Of a stretch of 5,754 nucleotides of DNA, positions 1 to 4,730 are shown one piece after another. The stretch lies in the NCBI RefSeq assembly GCF_000721935.1, contig NZ_KL585391.1:168537-174290 (forward strand), in the 5' to 3' direction. The notes below the pieces were generated by a model. That model was not told the DNA's origin. It was given only the letters and a program-made list of their open reading frames with translations, and ran no database searches. Numbering within the stretch: the first letter of the stretch is position 1; every line of letters begins with the position of its first letter. Position numbers and translations under genes: made by a program. Origin of the DNA: Streptomyces sp. NRRL WC-3549. GTDB taxonomy: Bacteria; Actinomycetota; Actinomycetes; Streptomycetales; Streptomycetaceae.

Positions 1-19
1 AGATGTGTATAAGAGACAG
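1..19. other. Tn5 mosaic end / Nextera adapter remnant (not genomic)
   Basis: The first 19 bases read AGATGTGTATAAGAGACAG, the exact mosaic-end sequence that Tn5 transposase attaches to fragments in Nextera-type libraries. It sits at base 1 and runs directly into genome-like sequence, as an untrimmed read at a contig edge would. Translating it in the third frame gives the artefact peptide MCIRDR, so any gene call starting there is spurious. A genuine transposon insertion would also place this outer end against the genome. However, no transposon body is present, and the sequence begins precisely at the mosaic-end boundary. Confidence 0.97.
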
Positions 20-276
20 GGCTGCTGCTGGGCGTACGGGTCGTACTGCTGCTGTGTGCCCCCGTACGGGTCGTAGCCGTAGCCCTGTGCCGTCCCGTAG
101 CCCTGCTGGGTCTGGCCCTCGTGCGCGGACTGCGGGTGCTGCGGGGGCTGTTGCGCGTACGGGTCGTACTGCTGCTGCGCCTGCTGCTGATAGACCGGCT
201 GACCGTACCTGTCGTAGCCGATGATCTGCGGCTGCTGCTGGTAGTACGGGTCGTACGGGTTTGGTCGGTCGTTCAC
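20..276 (-). CDS. Probable LCP-family (LytR-CpsA-Psr) protein, N-terminal fragment
   Basis: About 85 residues of the N-terminus are visible, from a GTG start (MNDRPNPYDPYYQQQ...) to the adapter junction. The start is supported by a purine-rich GGAGAGG ribosome binding site (complement of about 284-290) and by lying 19 bp after the nadD stop, which implies co-transcription. The visible part is a low-complexity, presumably disordered cytoplasmic tail rich in Gln, Tyr, Pro and Gly. YDPY occurs four times (residues 8-11, 37-40, 68-71, 78-81), with a related YDRY at 21-24. The transmembrane helix and catalytic LCP domain would lie beyond the edge. In Streptomyces the gene after nadD usually encodes an LCP enzyme that transfers undecaprenyl-linked glycopolymers to peptidoglycan, followed by rsfS. 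The family call rests on this gene order and tail composition, not on a catalytic motif. Confidence 0.65.
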
Positions 277-295
277 CGGTGCCCCTCTCCGTGGC

Positions 296-910
296 TCATT
301 CGCCGCGGTACAACTGGCGCTTGTCGATGTAGCGGACCACACCGTCCGGCACCAGATACCAGACCGGCTCCCCCTGCGCGACCCTGGCGCGGCAGTCCGT
401 GGACGAGATCGCCAGCGCGGGGACCTCGACGAGCGACACCCCGCCCTTGGGCAGCCCGTCGTCCGTCAGCAGGTGACCCGGCCGGGTCACACCGATGAAG
501 TGGGAGAGCGAGAACAGCTCCTCGGCGTCCCGCCAGGTGAGGATCTGGGAGAGCGCGTCGGCGCCGGTGATGAAGAAGAGGTCCGCGTCGCCGTGTACGT
601 CGCGCAGATCCCGCAGTGTATCGATCGTGTACGTCGGCCCGGCACGGTCGATGTCGCTGCGGCTCACCGAGAACTGCGGGTTGGACGCCGTGGCGATGAC
701 CGTCATGAGATAGCGGTCCTCGGCCGGGGAGACCGTCTTGTGGCTCTTCTGCCACGGCTGCCCGGTCGGGACGAAGACGACCTCGTCGAGGTGGAACTGG
801 GCGGCCACTTCACTGGCCGCCACCAGGTGTCCATGGTGGATCGGGTCGAACGTCCCGCCCATCACGCCGAGTCTGCGCTTGCCGCCGGTAGGCACTTCCT
901 GCTCTCCCAT
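296..910 (-). CDS. nadD: Nicotinate-nucleotide adenylyltransferase NadD
   Basis: A 204-aa cytoplasmic enzyme that joins nicotinate mononucleotide and ATP to form deamido-NAD in de novo and salvage NAD synthesis. The nucleotidyltransferase signature [11 protein letters not shown] is at residues 18-28, giving the HxGH ATP-binding motif. The second family motif ISSTDCR is at 168-174, and the conserved TGAD and TWRDAEEL segments lie in between. Length is normal for the family. The ATG at 910 leaves 17 residues before the Rossmann core, which fits actinobacterial homologues. The upstream ribosome binding site is weak: AGGG nine bases before the start, overlapping a TAGGGT -10-like hexamer. The start lies 38 bp after the upstream small membrane-protein gene and the stop lies 19 bp before the LCP-type gene, so these three probably form one transcript with a possible internal promoter. 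Confidence 0.96.
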   Translation of the reverse strand: MGEQEVPTGGKRRLGVMGGTFDPIHHGHLVAASEVAAQFHLDEVVFVPTGQPWQKSHKTVSPAEDRYLMTVIATASNPQFSVSRSDIDRAGPTYTIDTLRDLRDVHGDADLFFITGADALSQILTWRDAEELFSLSHFIGVTRPGHLLTDDGLPKGGVSLVEVPALAISSTDCRARVAQGEPVWYLVPDGVVRYIDKRQLYRGE

Positions 911-948
911 GCGTGCAGACCCTACTGGCACTGCCGTTCGCCTCTGTC

Positions 949-1107
949 TCAGCGGTCCCGGTTGAAGCGCGTGGTGATCCACAACAGGAGGATCAGCACG
1001 ACGAACGCGCCGCCTCCCGTGACATAGGGGCTGAGGCTTGCGTGGTTGCCGCCCTCGCCGCCTTCGGCGAGGCTGACCAGGTGCTGTGCGGTGTTCGTGA
1101 GGCTCAT
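949..1107 (-). CDS. 52-aa single-pass membrane protein (SCO2580-like)
   Basis: A small protein beginning [20 protein letters not shown]. It has a Gly/Asn-rich stretch to about residue 24, one strong hydrophobic segment (about 33-44, [12 protein letters not shown] preceded by GGGA), and a basic RFNRDR end. The charge pattern predicts an extracytoplasmic N-terminus and a cytoplasmic C-terminus. It lies just upstream of nadD on the same strand. I recognise it as a conserved Streptomyces hypothetical in this gene order, but no function is known to me. It is shorter than usual gene-caller cut-offs and easily missed. The ribosome binding site is weak (AGGT about 10 bases upstream), but a plausible promoter hexamer lies 49-54 bp before the ATG. 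The coding call rests on codon bias, hydrophobic pattern and remembered conservation. Confidence 0.85.
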   Translation of the reverse strand: MSLTNTAQHLVSLAEGGEGGNHASLSPYVTGGGAFVVLILLLWITTRFNRDR

Positions 1108-1155
1108 CTTCAACGGGACCTATCGATCGTGAGTCGGAAGGAAGACGTCGCGCAC

Positions 1156-1161
1156 ATCGTA
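1156..1161 (-). promoter_or_regulatory. Candidate -10 box for the 52-aa gene and nadD
   Basis: On the minus strand this reads TACGAT, a full match to the TAnnnT pattern of HrdB-type Streptomyces promoters. It would place transcription start near 1149, giving a leader of about 42 bases before the ATG at 1107. The best -35 candidate, GTGAGC with an 18-bp spacer, matches only half of TTGACA. The site lies in the 84-bp gap between the two small membrane-protein genes. Confidence 0.35.
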
Positions 1162-1191
1162 TGCGGGCGTCACGGGCACGCTCACGCCGAC

Positions 1192-1347
1192 TCAGTCGTT
1201 GTCGTCGTCGTTGCGGTATCCACGCAGCAGGAACCAGGCGAGCAGGACCCCGCCCAGGAGCGAGACGAGCAGCACGACGCGGAGCGTGTTGCCCGGCCCC
1301 TGGCCGTCGGAGACGGCGGCGAGCAGTGTGGCGGTGGTGTGCGGCAT
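1192..1347 (-). CDS. 51-aa single-pass membrane protein (SCO2581-like)
   Basis: A 51-aa protein, [20 protein letters not shown] followed by a hydrophobic helix of about residues 22-41 ([20 protein letters not shown]). It ends in a short polar tail, [10 protein letters not shown]. The Arg residues after the helix suggest a cytoplasmic C-terminus carrying four Asp in a cluster. Translation is well supported by GAGGAG eight bases before the ATG. The gene is divergent from the metallopeptidase gene and heads the run of minus-strand genes leading to nadD. I recognise it as a conserved small Streptomyces protein at this locus with no assigned role. Its size, topology and position resemble the neighbouring 52-aa protein, although the sequences are not clearly related. 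Confidence 0.83.
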   Translation of the reverse strand: MPHTTATLLAAVSDGQGPGNTLRVVLLVSLLGGVLLAWFLLRGYRNDDDND

Positions 1348-1355
1348 TCCGGGCG

Positions 1356-1361
1356 CTCCTC
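1356..1361 (-). promoter_or_regulatory. Ribosome binding site of the 51-aa gene
   Basis: The complement reads GAGGAG, a strong match to the 16S rRNA anti-Shine-Dalgarno sequence, with an eight-base spacer to the ATG at 1347. It is listed because it decides the start of a very short gene and is the best single argument that the gene is translated. Confidence 0.75.
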
Positions 1362-1365
1362 GAAG

Positions 1366-1374
1366 TTATCCACA
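1366..1374 (+). promoter_or_regulatory. Isolated DnaA-box-like site TTATCCACA
   Basis: TTATCCACA is the canonical E. coli DnaA box. Streptomyces DnaA prefers TTGTCCACA, one base different, but also binds this version. It lies in the divergent intergenic region, immediately upstream of the ribosome binding site of the 51-aa gene and next to the candidate promoters. No cluster of further boxes is present, so this is not an origin. If real it would be a regulatory or titration site. It may also be a chance match. Confidence 0.35.
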
Positions 1375-1385
1375 GCCCCCCGCAC

Positions 1386-1408
1386 ACCGTAGCGCCAACG
1401 CCTACGCT
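1386..1408. promoter_or_regulatory. Overlapping divergent -10 elements for the protease and small-protein genes
   Basis: On the plus strand TACGCT (1403-1408) fits TAnnnT and faces the metallopeptidase gene, giving a leader of about 43 bases. On the minus strand TACGGT (complement of 1386-1391) fits equally well and faces the 51-aa gene. The two lie in an inverted repeat, CGTAG (1388-1392) and CTACG (1402-1406), with nine bases between. Good -35 hexamers are not visible on either side. The arrangement suggests that polymerase binding in one direction excludes the other, or that a dimeric regulator binds here. Confidence 0.35.
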
Positions 1409-1440
1409 GACATCCGTCAGGGGGACGAGCGACGTCTCGT
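1407..1440 (+). promoter_or_regulatory. Two small hairpins in the probable protease leader
   Basis: CTGAC (1407-1411) pairs with GTCAG (1416-1420) around a four-base loop. ACGAG (1425-1429) pairs with CTCGT (1436-1440) around a six-base loop. Both lie between the candidate -10 box and the AGGGGG ribosome binding site at 1447-1452. They could be operator half-sites or leader structures. Five-base stems are short and may be chance in this GC-rich DNA. Confidence 0.25.
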
Positions 1441-1457
1441 ACGAACAGGGGGCATCC

Positions 1458-2594
1458 ATGACCGACAACAGTCACGAGAGCGTGCCGAGCAGGCAGCGCA
1501 GGCGGTACCCGGGAATCTCCTCCCGCGCCTACGAGCACCCGGCGGACCGTTCGGCCCTCGTGGCCCTGCGCAAGCTGACCGGTTTCGACACCGTGTTCAA
1601 GGCGCTCAGCGGGCTGCTGCCCGAGCGCAGCCTCCGACTGCTCTTCCTGTCGGACTCCGTCAGGGTGAGCGACGCCCAGTTCGCCCACCTGAACGACATG
1701 CTGCGCGATGCCTGTTACATCCTGGACCTGGAGAAGGTCCCGCCGATGTACGTCAACCAGGACCCGCGGCCCAACGCGATGTGCATCGGCCTCGACGAGC
1801 CGATCATCGTGGTGACCACCGGGCTCGTCGAGCTGCTCGACGAGGAGGAGATGCGGGCGGTCGTGGGCCACGAGGTGGGCCACGCGCTCTCCGGGCACGC
1901 GGTGTACCGGACGATACTGCTCTTCCTCACCAACCTCGCCCTGAAGGTGGCGTGGATCCCCTTGGGGAACGTCGCGGTCATGGCGATAGTGACGGCACTG
2001 CGGGAGTGGTTCCGCAAGTCGGAGCTGTCCGCCGACCGGGCGGGGCTGCTGGTCGGACAGGACCTGAAGGCCTCGATGCGCGGCCTGATGAAGATCGCCG
2101 GAGGCAACCACCTGCACGAGATGAACGTGGACGCCTTCCTCGCCCAGGCCGAGGAGTACGAGAAGGGCGGCGACCTCCGGGACTCCGTACTCAAGATCCT
2201 CAATGTGCTGCCGCGCTCCCACCCGTTCACCACGGTGCGGGCGGCCGAGTTGAAGAAGTGGTCCGGGACCCGCGACTACCAGCGCGTCATGGACGGCCAC
2301 TACCCGAGGCGCGACGAGGACAAGGACACCTCGGTGACCGACTCCTTCCGGGAGTCCGCCGCCCATTACGCCGACACGGTGCGAACCAGCAAGGACCCGC
2401 TGATGAAGCTCGTCGGCGACATCGCCGGGGGTGCGGGCGACCTGGGAGGCAAGCTCCGCGACAAGTTCACCGGGGCGGCCGGCGGCGGCAACGGCGCCAC
2501 GCGCAAGGGCAGGACGGCCACGGACGCTACGGACGGCCCGGAGGGGACGTGGCGGCGTCCGGGCCCGGAGGAGGAGTCCGGGACGGAGAACTGA
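1458..2594 (+). CDS. M48-family zinc metallopeptidase (SCO2582-like)
   Basis: A 378-aa protein with the zinc motif HEVGH at residues 138-142, preceded by EEEMRAVVG. The third zinc ligand is probably Glu189 in the ELSADRAG segment (189-196), as in the M48 HtpX/Ste24 family. The [12 protein letters not shown] segment (254-265) is also typical. Between the zinc motif and Glu189 lies a hydrophobic stretch (about 152-182) able to form one or two membrane segments. The first 25 residues are basic and polar with no signal peptide. The C-terminal 110 residues are charged, Gly-rich and probably disordered. The ATG is chosen because AGGGGG lies five bases upstream; extending the frame further would run across the divergent promoter region. 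The likely role is membrane-associated proteolysis, with no known substrate. The 3' end overlaps the convergent SCO2583-like gene. Confidence 0.92.
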   Translation: MTDNSHESVPSRQRRRYPGISSRAYEHPADRSALVALRKLTGFDTVFKALSGLLPERSLRLLFLSDSVRVSDAQFAHLNDMLRDACYILDLEKVPPMYVNQDPRPNAMCIGLDEPIIVVTTGLVELLDEEEMRAVVGHEVGHALSGHAVYRTILLFLTNLALKVAWIPLGNVAVMAIVTALREWFRKSELSADRAGLLVGQDLKASMRGLMKIAGGNHLHEMNVDAFLAQAEEYEKGGDLRDSVLKILNVLPRSHPFTTVRAAELKKWSGTRDYQRVMDGHYPRRDEDKDTSVTDSFRESAAHYADTVRTSKDPLMKLVGDIAGGAGDLGGKLRDKFTGAAGGGNGATRKGRTATDATDGPEGTWRRPGPEEESGTEN

Positions 2595-3654
2595 CCGAGA
2601 GGGTCCCGCACAGATCCGCCTTGGGCAGCCCCCTGGCGTAGGGGTCGGTCCCGTCCGGTCCCCCGGCGTCCGCTCGCTCCCCGGCGAGCAGCGGGCGCAG
2701 GACACCCGTGGCATCCGCCGAGCAGGACTGCGGTCCGGCCTGGACGTAGGCGCTGCGCACCTCCAGCCGGTGCAGCCTGAGGTCCTCCCGGTCGACGACG
2801 AAGTGCAGTTCGCGCCGCACGGTGTACAGCGAGGCGTCGTCGGCGCGGTGCGGACCGGCCACGGCGGGCCGCAGCGCGTAGGTGAAGGTGTGGTCGGACA
2901 CCACTTCCAGGGTGTCCGACCCCGTCTCCGCGTAGGACAGGGTGCCCTGGACCCGGACGTCGCCGTCGGCCAGTTCCACGTCGGCCGGGTCGAAACGCAC
3001 CAGCCAGCCGGTCGCACTGTGCCGGCCGTCGTCGGCCGGTGCGCTCACGCTCCGCTCGAACTGAGCGGACTGGTCGGGGTCGAGCAGCCGGCCCACCGGC
3101 CGGACCATCCGGCCGGTGATCACGTCGGGGTCGATCGAGGACGCCACCAGGTAGTCCTTGACCGTGGTCAGCGCGGCGGTCACCTGGCTGGTCGAGAAGT
3201 TCTCGGTCCGCCGGACCGGCGGCAGATTGATGCCTGCCGCGCCGGTCTCGAATTCCGCGGCCGGACCGTCGGAGAGGAGGTCCTCCGGCCTGCCCCCGCG
3301 CACGGCGTCCGCGGGGGCGAGGGGCACCACGGTGGTTCTCAGCGGCTCCGCGTGCCGGGCGACGGGTTTCGGATAGGGATTGCGGAAGCCGATGTAGACG
3401 GCGGTGGCGAAGGCCAGGGTGATCAGCAGGACGAGCAGGACGGCGGCCCTGGAACGCCGACGGGTGCCGCGGACGGTGAGGGCGCCCACGGAGCGCACGG
3501 CCCGGGCCGGTTCACCCATCCGTTCCTGGGCGGAGAACTCCTTGAGCCGGGCAGCGCGCACGAAGGATTCGTCGAAGACGAGTGAGCGGTACTCGTCCTC
3601 GCCGCCCGGGGGGTTCTCCGGGGGCCCTTCCGGCGGTTCTCCGCGGCCTGTCAT
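2527..3654 (-). CDS. SCO2583-like bitopic membrane protein
   Basis: A 375-aa protein. Residues 1-23 are Pro/Gly/Glu-rich. Residues 24-46 carry the motif SLVFDESFVRAA...SAQERM shared with the next upstream gene. A basic patch, RGTRRRSR (62-69), precedes one transmembrane helix (about 70-90), which predicts a cytoplasmic N-terminus. The remaining 285 residues would be extracytoplasmic and look folded, with alternating beta-like stretches. The domain contains two cysteines, Cys311 and Cys349, that could form a disulfide. A Pro/Ser-rich tail of about 22 residues follows. The ATG is preceded by GGGAG five bases upstream. I know of the family only as a conserved Streptomyces membrane protein named after SCO2583, and no enzymatic motif is visible. 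The last 22 codons lie antisense to the metallopeptidase 3' end. Confidence 0.85.
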   Translation of the reverse strand: MTGRGEPPEGPPENPPGGEDEYRSLVFDESFVRAARLKEFSAQERMGEPARAVRSVGALTVRGTRRRSRAAVLLVLLITLAFATAVYIGFRNPYPKPVARHAEPLRTTVVPLAPADAVRGGRPEDLLSDGPAAEFETGAAGINLPPVRRTENFSTSQVTAALTTVKDYLVASSIDPDVITGRMVRPVGRLLDPDQSAQFERSVSAPADDGRHSATGWLVRFDPADVELADGDVRVQGTLSYAETGSDTLEVVSDHTFTYALRPAVAGPHRADDASLYTVRRELHFVVDREDLRLHRLEVRSAYVQAGPQSCSADATGVLRPLLAGERADAGGPDGTDPYARGLPKADLCGTLSVSSPSRTPPPGPDAATSPPGRP

Positions 3655-3948
3655 GGCTTCTCCCGATCTCCGCGCCACCGGCGGGGCGGGCGCGGGACCC
3701 ACCTCCGCCTCCGCCTACGCCGAAAGGCGTCGGGCGGGCCTGTCCGTCACGGGTTGCGTCACAGGGACATTGGATTGCAGGGACGTTCGCTTGCGGGGGC
3801 GGTCGGTCTCGGGGCTCGGAGGCGGGCAAGGGGACGGAACCCCGGAGGCCATACCTTCAGAGTGGGTCGATCGTCCTCAAGGTAAACGCCACGCAGGTGG
3901 GAGCGCAGTCGGGAACGCTCCTGGTTAGGCCACCCGGACCGGTGGCGC
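3655..3948. promoter_or_regulatory. 294-bp intergenic region with repeats and hairpins between the SCO2583- and SCO2584-like genes
   Basis: No convincing coding sequence is present. It contains direct repeats CGTCAC (3745-3750, 3757-3762) and CAGGGAC (3762-3768, 3778-3784); a hairpin ACGCC-GAAA-GGCGT (3717-3730); an inverted repeat TACCTT (3852-3857) / AAGGTA (3879-3884) with 21 bases between; and two hairpins near the SCO2584-like stop. The stretch around 3762-3780 is richer in A/T than its surroundings. No clear -10/-35 pair was found for the SCO2583-like gene, but the size and content suggest it has its own promoter and is not simply read through from upstream. Confidence 0.45.
3899..3946 (-). 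terminator. Candidate tandem-hairpin terminator after the SCO2584-like gene
   Basis: GCCACC (3929-3934) pairs with GGTGGC (3941-3946) around a six-base loop, starting two bases beyond the stop codon. A second stem, GGAGCG (3900-3905) with CGCTCC (3916-3921), follows at a short distance. Neither is followed by a T-run, which is common for actinobacterial terminators but makes the call uncertain. They could instead stabilise the mRNA 3' end. Confidence 0.35.
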
Positions 3949-4554
3949 TCAGGGAGTGCGGGGAACGGCGGAGACCGCCGGACGGGAGTAGCCGGCCGAG
4001 GCGGAAGGGACCCCACCGGGTTGGTCCACACCGCTCGTCGCCGGCGGCGCCTGCTCCTGGCGATTTCCCGAGGCGCCGCGGTAGACGGCGCTGAAGGCCA
4101 GCGCGACCATCCCGATCCCCATCAGCAGGGCGAGCAGCCAGGCGATCGGCCGGTGCCACCGGGCGGTGCTCCGGTACGGGCGCAGAGCGCCGCCGTGGCG
4201 GCCGTAGGGGCTGTAAAGGCTGTCCTCGTCCCCGTACACGTCGTCGTGGCCGTCGGGGTCGCGGGCGCCCCCGTGCCCCCTCCCGCGCCCGTACAGCCCG
4301 TCCGGCCCGTAGCCGTCGGCGTGGAGGTCGTCGTCCACGGCACCGCCGCCGGAGCGTGGCCGGCCCGCCTCGGCCTCGGCGCGTGCCTGTGCGGCGGCCA
4401 GCAGACGCTCGACCGCGGTGGGTTCGTGGATCTCGGCGGCCTGGACGAAGTCCTCGTCGAACACCACGGAGGCGAAGTCCTCGTCCGCGCCCCCGCGGTC
4501 GTCGTCGGGCTCCCAGCCGTCCTGAGACGGCCTGCCCCCCACGTCGTCCGGCAC
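3949..4554 (-). CDS. SCO2584-like spore-wall family bitopic membrane protein
   Basis: A 201-aa protein from a GTG start (V/M-PDDVGGRPSQDGWEPDDD). The N-terminal 30 residues are acidic. Residues 30-51 (VVFDEDFVQAA...TAVERL) match the motif in the SCO2583-like neighbour, followed by an Ala/Glu-rich stretch, AAAQARAEAEA, that is probably helical. A Gly/Asp/Tyr-rich linker runs to about 125. One transmembrane helix spans about 136-157, after basic residues, leaving a 44-residue Pro/Ser/Ala-rich extracytoplasmic tail. The predicted topology is cytoplasmic N-terminus. The S. coelicolor homologue is, as I recall, linked to the spore-wall synthesising complex. No catalytic residues are visible, so a scaffold or partner role is more likely than an enzyme. 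The start is chosen by the conserved beginning and by a -10 hexamer six bases upstream. No good ribosome binding site is present. Confidence 0.82.
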   Translation of the reverse strand: MPDDVGGRPSQDGWEPDDDRGGADEDFASVVFDEDFVQAAEIHEPTAVERLLAAAQARAEAEAGRPRSGGGAVDDDLHADGYGPDGLYGRGRGHGGARDPDGHDDVYGDEDSLYSPYGRHGGALRPYRSTARWHRPIAWLLALLMGIGMVALAFSAVYRGASGNRQEQAPPATSGVDQPGGVPSASAGYSRPAVSAVPRTP

Positions 4555-4560
4555 GGATTC

Positions 4561-4566
4561 AGCGTA
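4561..4566 (-). promoter_or_regulatory. -10 box suggesting a leaderless mRNA for the SCO2584-like gene
   Basis: The complement reads TACGCT, fitting TAnnnT. Only six bases separate it from the GTG start, so transcription would begin at about the G of GTG. This agrees with the missing Shine-Dalgarno sequence. The -35 region is weak (a CTGCCC-like match at a long, 19-bp spacer). Confidence 0.45.
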
Positions 4567-4594
4567 GCCCCGGGCGGGGCGCTTCGGGCAGGGA

Positions 4595-4609
4595 GCGCGA
4601 AACTCGCGC
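4595..4609 (-). terminator. Hairpin in the proA to SCO2584-like gap
   Basis: GCGCGA (4595-4600) pairs perfectly with TCGCGC (4604-4609) around a three-base loop. It is the clearest stem-loop in the 176-bp gap (4555-4730) after the proA stop, and lies about 30 bp before the candidate -10 box of the next gene. It could end proA transcription or mark an operator. No T-run follows. Confidence 0.3.
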
Positions 4610-4730
4610 CACCCGCGGCCGCCACCCGACGCACCGCCCCTACCACCGCCCTCGGCAGCCACACGGGCCACGGGGGCCACGCCTGCGGGTGGCGCTCCGC
4701 CTCCGTGACGCGCCCGTGCCGCGACCGGGG

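Noticed and set aside
3..224. Plus-strand ORF starting MCIRDR
   Set aside because: Its start lies inside the mosaic-end adapter and the rest is the opposite strand of the LCP-type gene tail.
1366..1374. Replication origin based on the DnaA box
   Set aside because: A single box with no cluster, no dnaA/dnaN neighbours and no A/T-rich unwinding region.
1161..1457. Upstream extension of the metallopeptidase reading frame
   Set aside because: The extension is Arg-rich and runs antisense through the 51-aa gene and across the promoter region. The ATG at 1458 has a proper ribosome binding site.
911..1468. Upstream extension of the nadD frame
   Set aside because: It runs through both small membrane-protein genes in another frame and is Arg-rich. 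The conserved start MGEQEVP at 910 fits the family.
1199..2641. Long alternative plus-strand frame across the metallopeptidase gene
   Set aside because: A shadow frame typical of high-GC DNA. Its composition is Arg/Pro/Gly-rich with no motifs, whereas the frame with HEVGH is clearly the real one.
1182..3017. 611-aa minus-strand frame antisense to the metallopeptidase
   Set aside because: Low-complexity Arg/His/Val-rich product crossing several real genes on both strands. No recognisable domain or sensible start.
2431..3585. Plus-strand ORF antisense to the SCO2583-like gene
   Set aside because: Arg/Gly/Val-rich shadow with no domain. The minus frame has a transmembrane helix, a family motif and a ribosome binding site.
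3717..3730. GAAA-tetraloop hairpin as a structured RNA
   Set aside because: Only a five-base stem, in a region with no expected plus-strand transcript. Such hairpins are common by chance at this GC content.
3748..3762. BldD-type operator (TCAC...GTCA)
   Set aside because: The half-sites are seven bases apart instead of the five expected, and the central consensus bases do not match.
3838..3863. SigE-like promoter (GGAAC followed by TC) on the plus strand
   Set aside because: No plus-strand gene lies downstream; the next gene on that side is on the minus strand.
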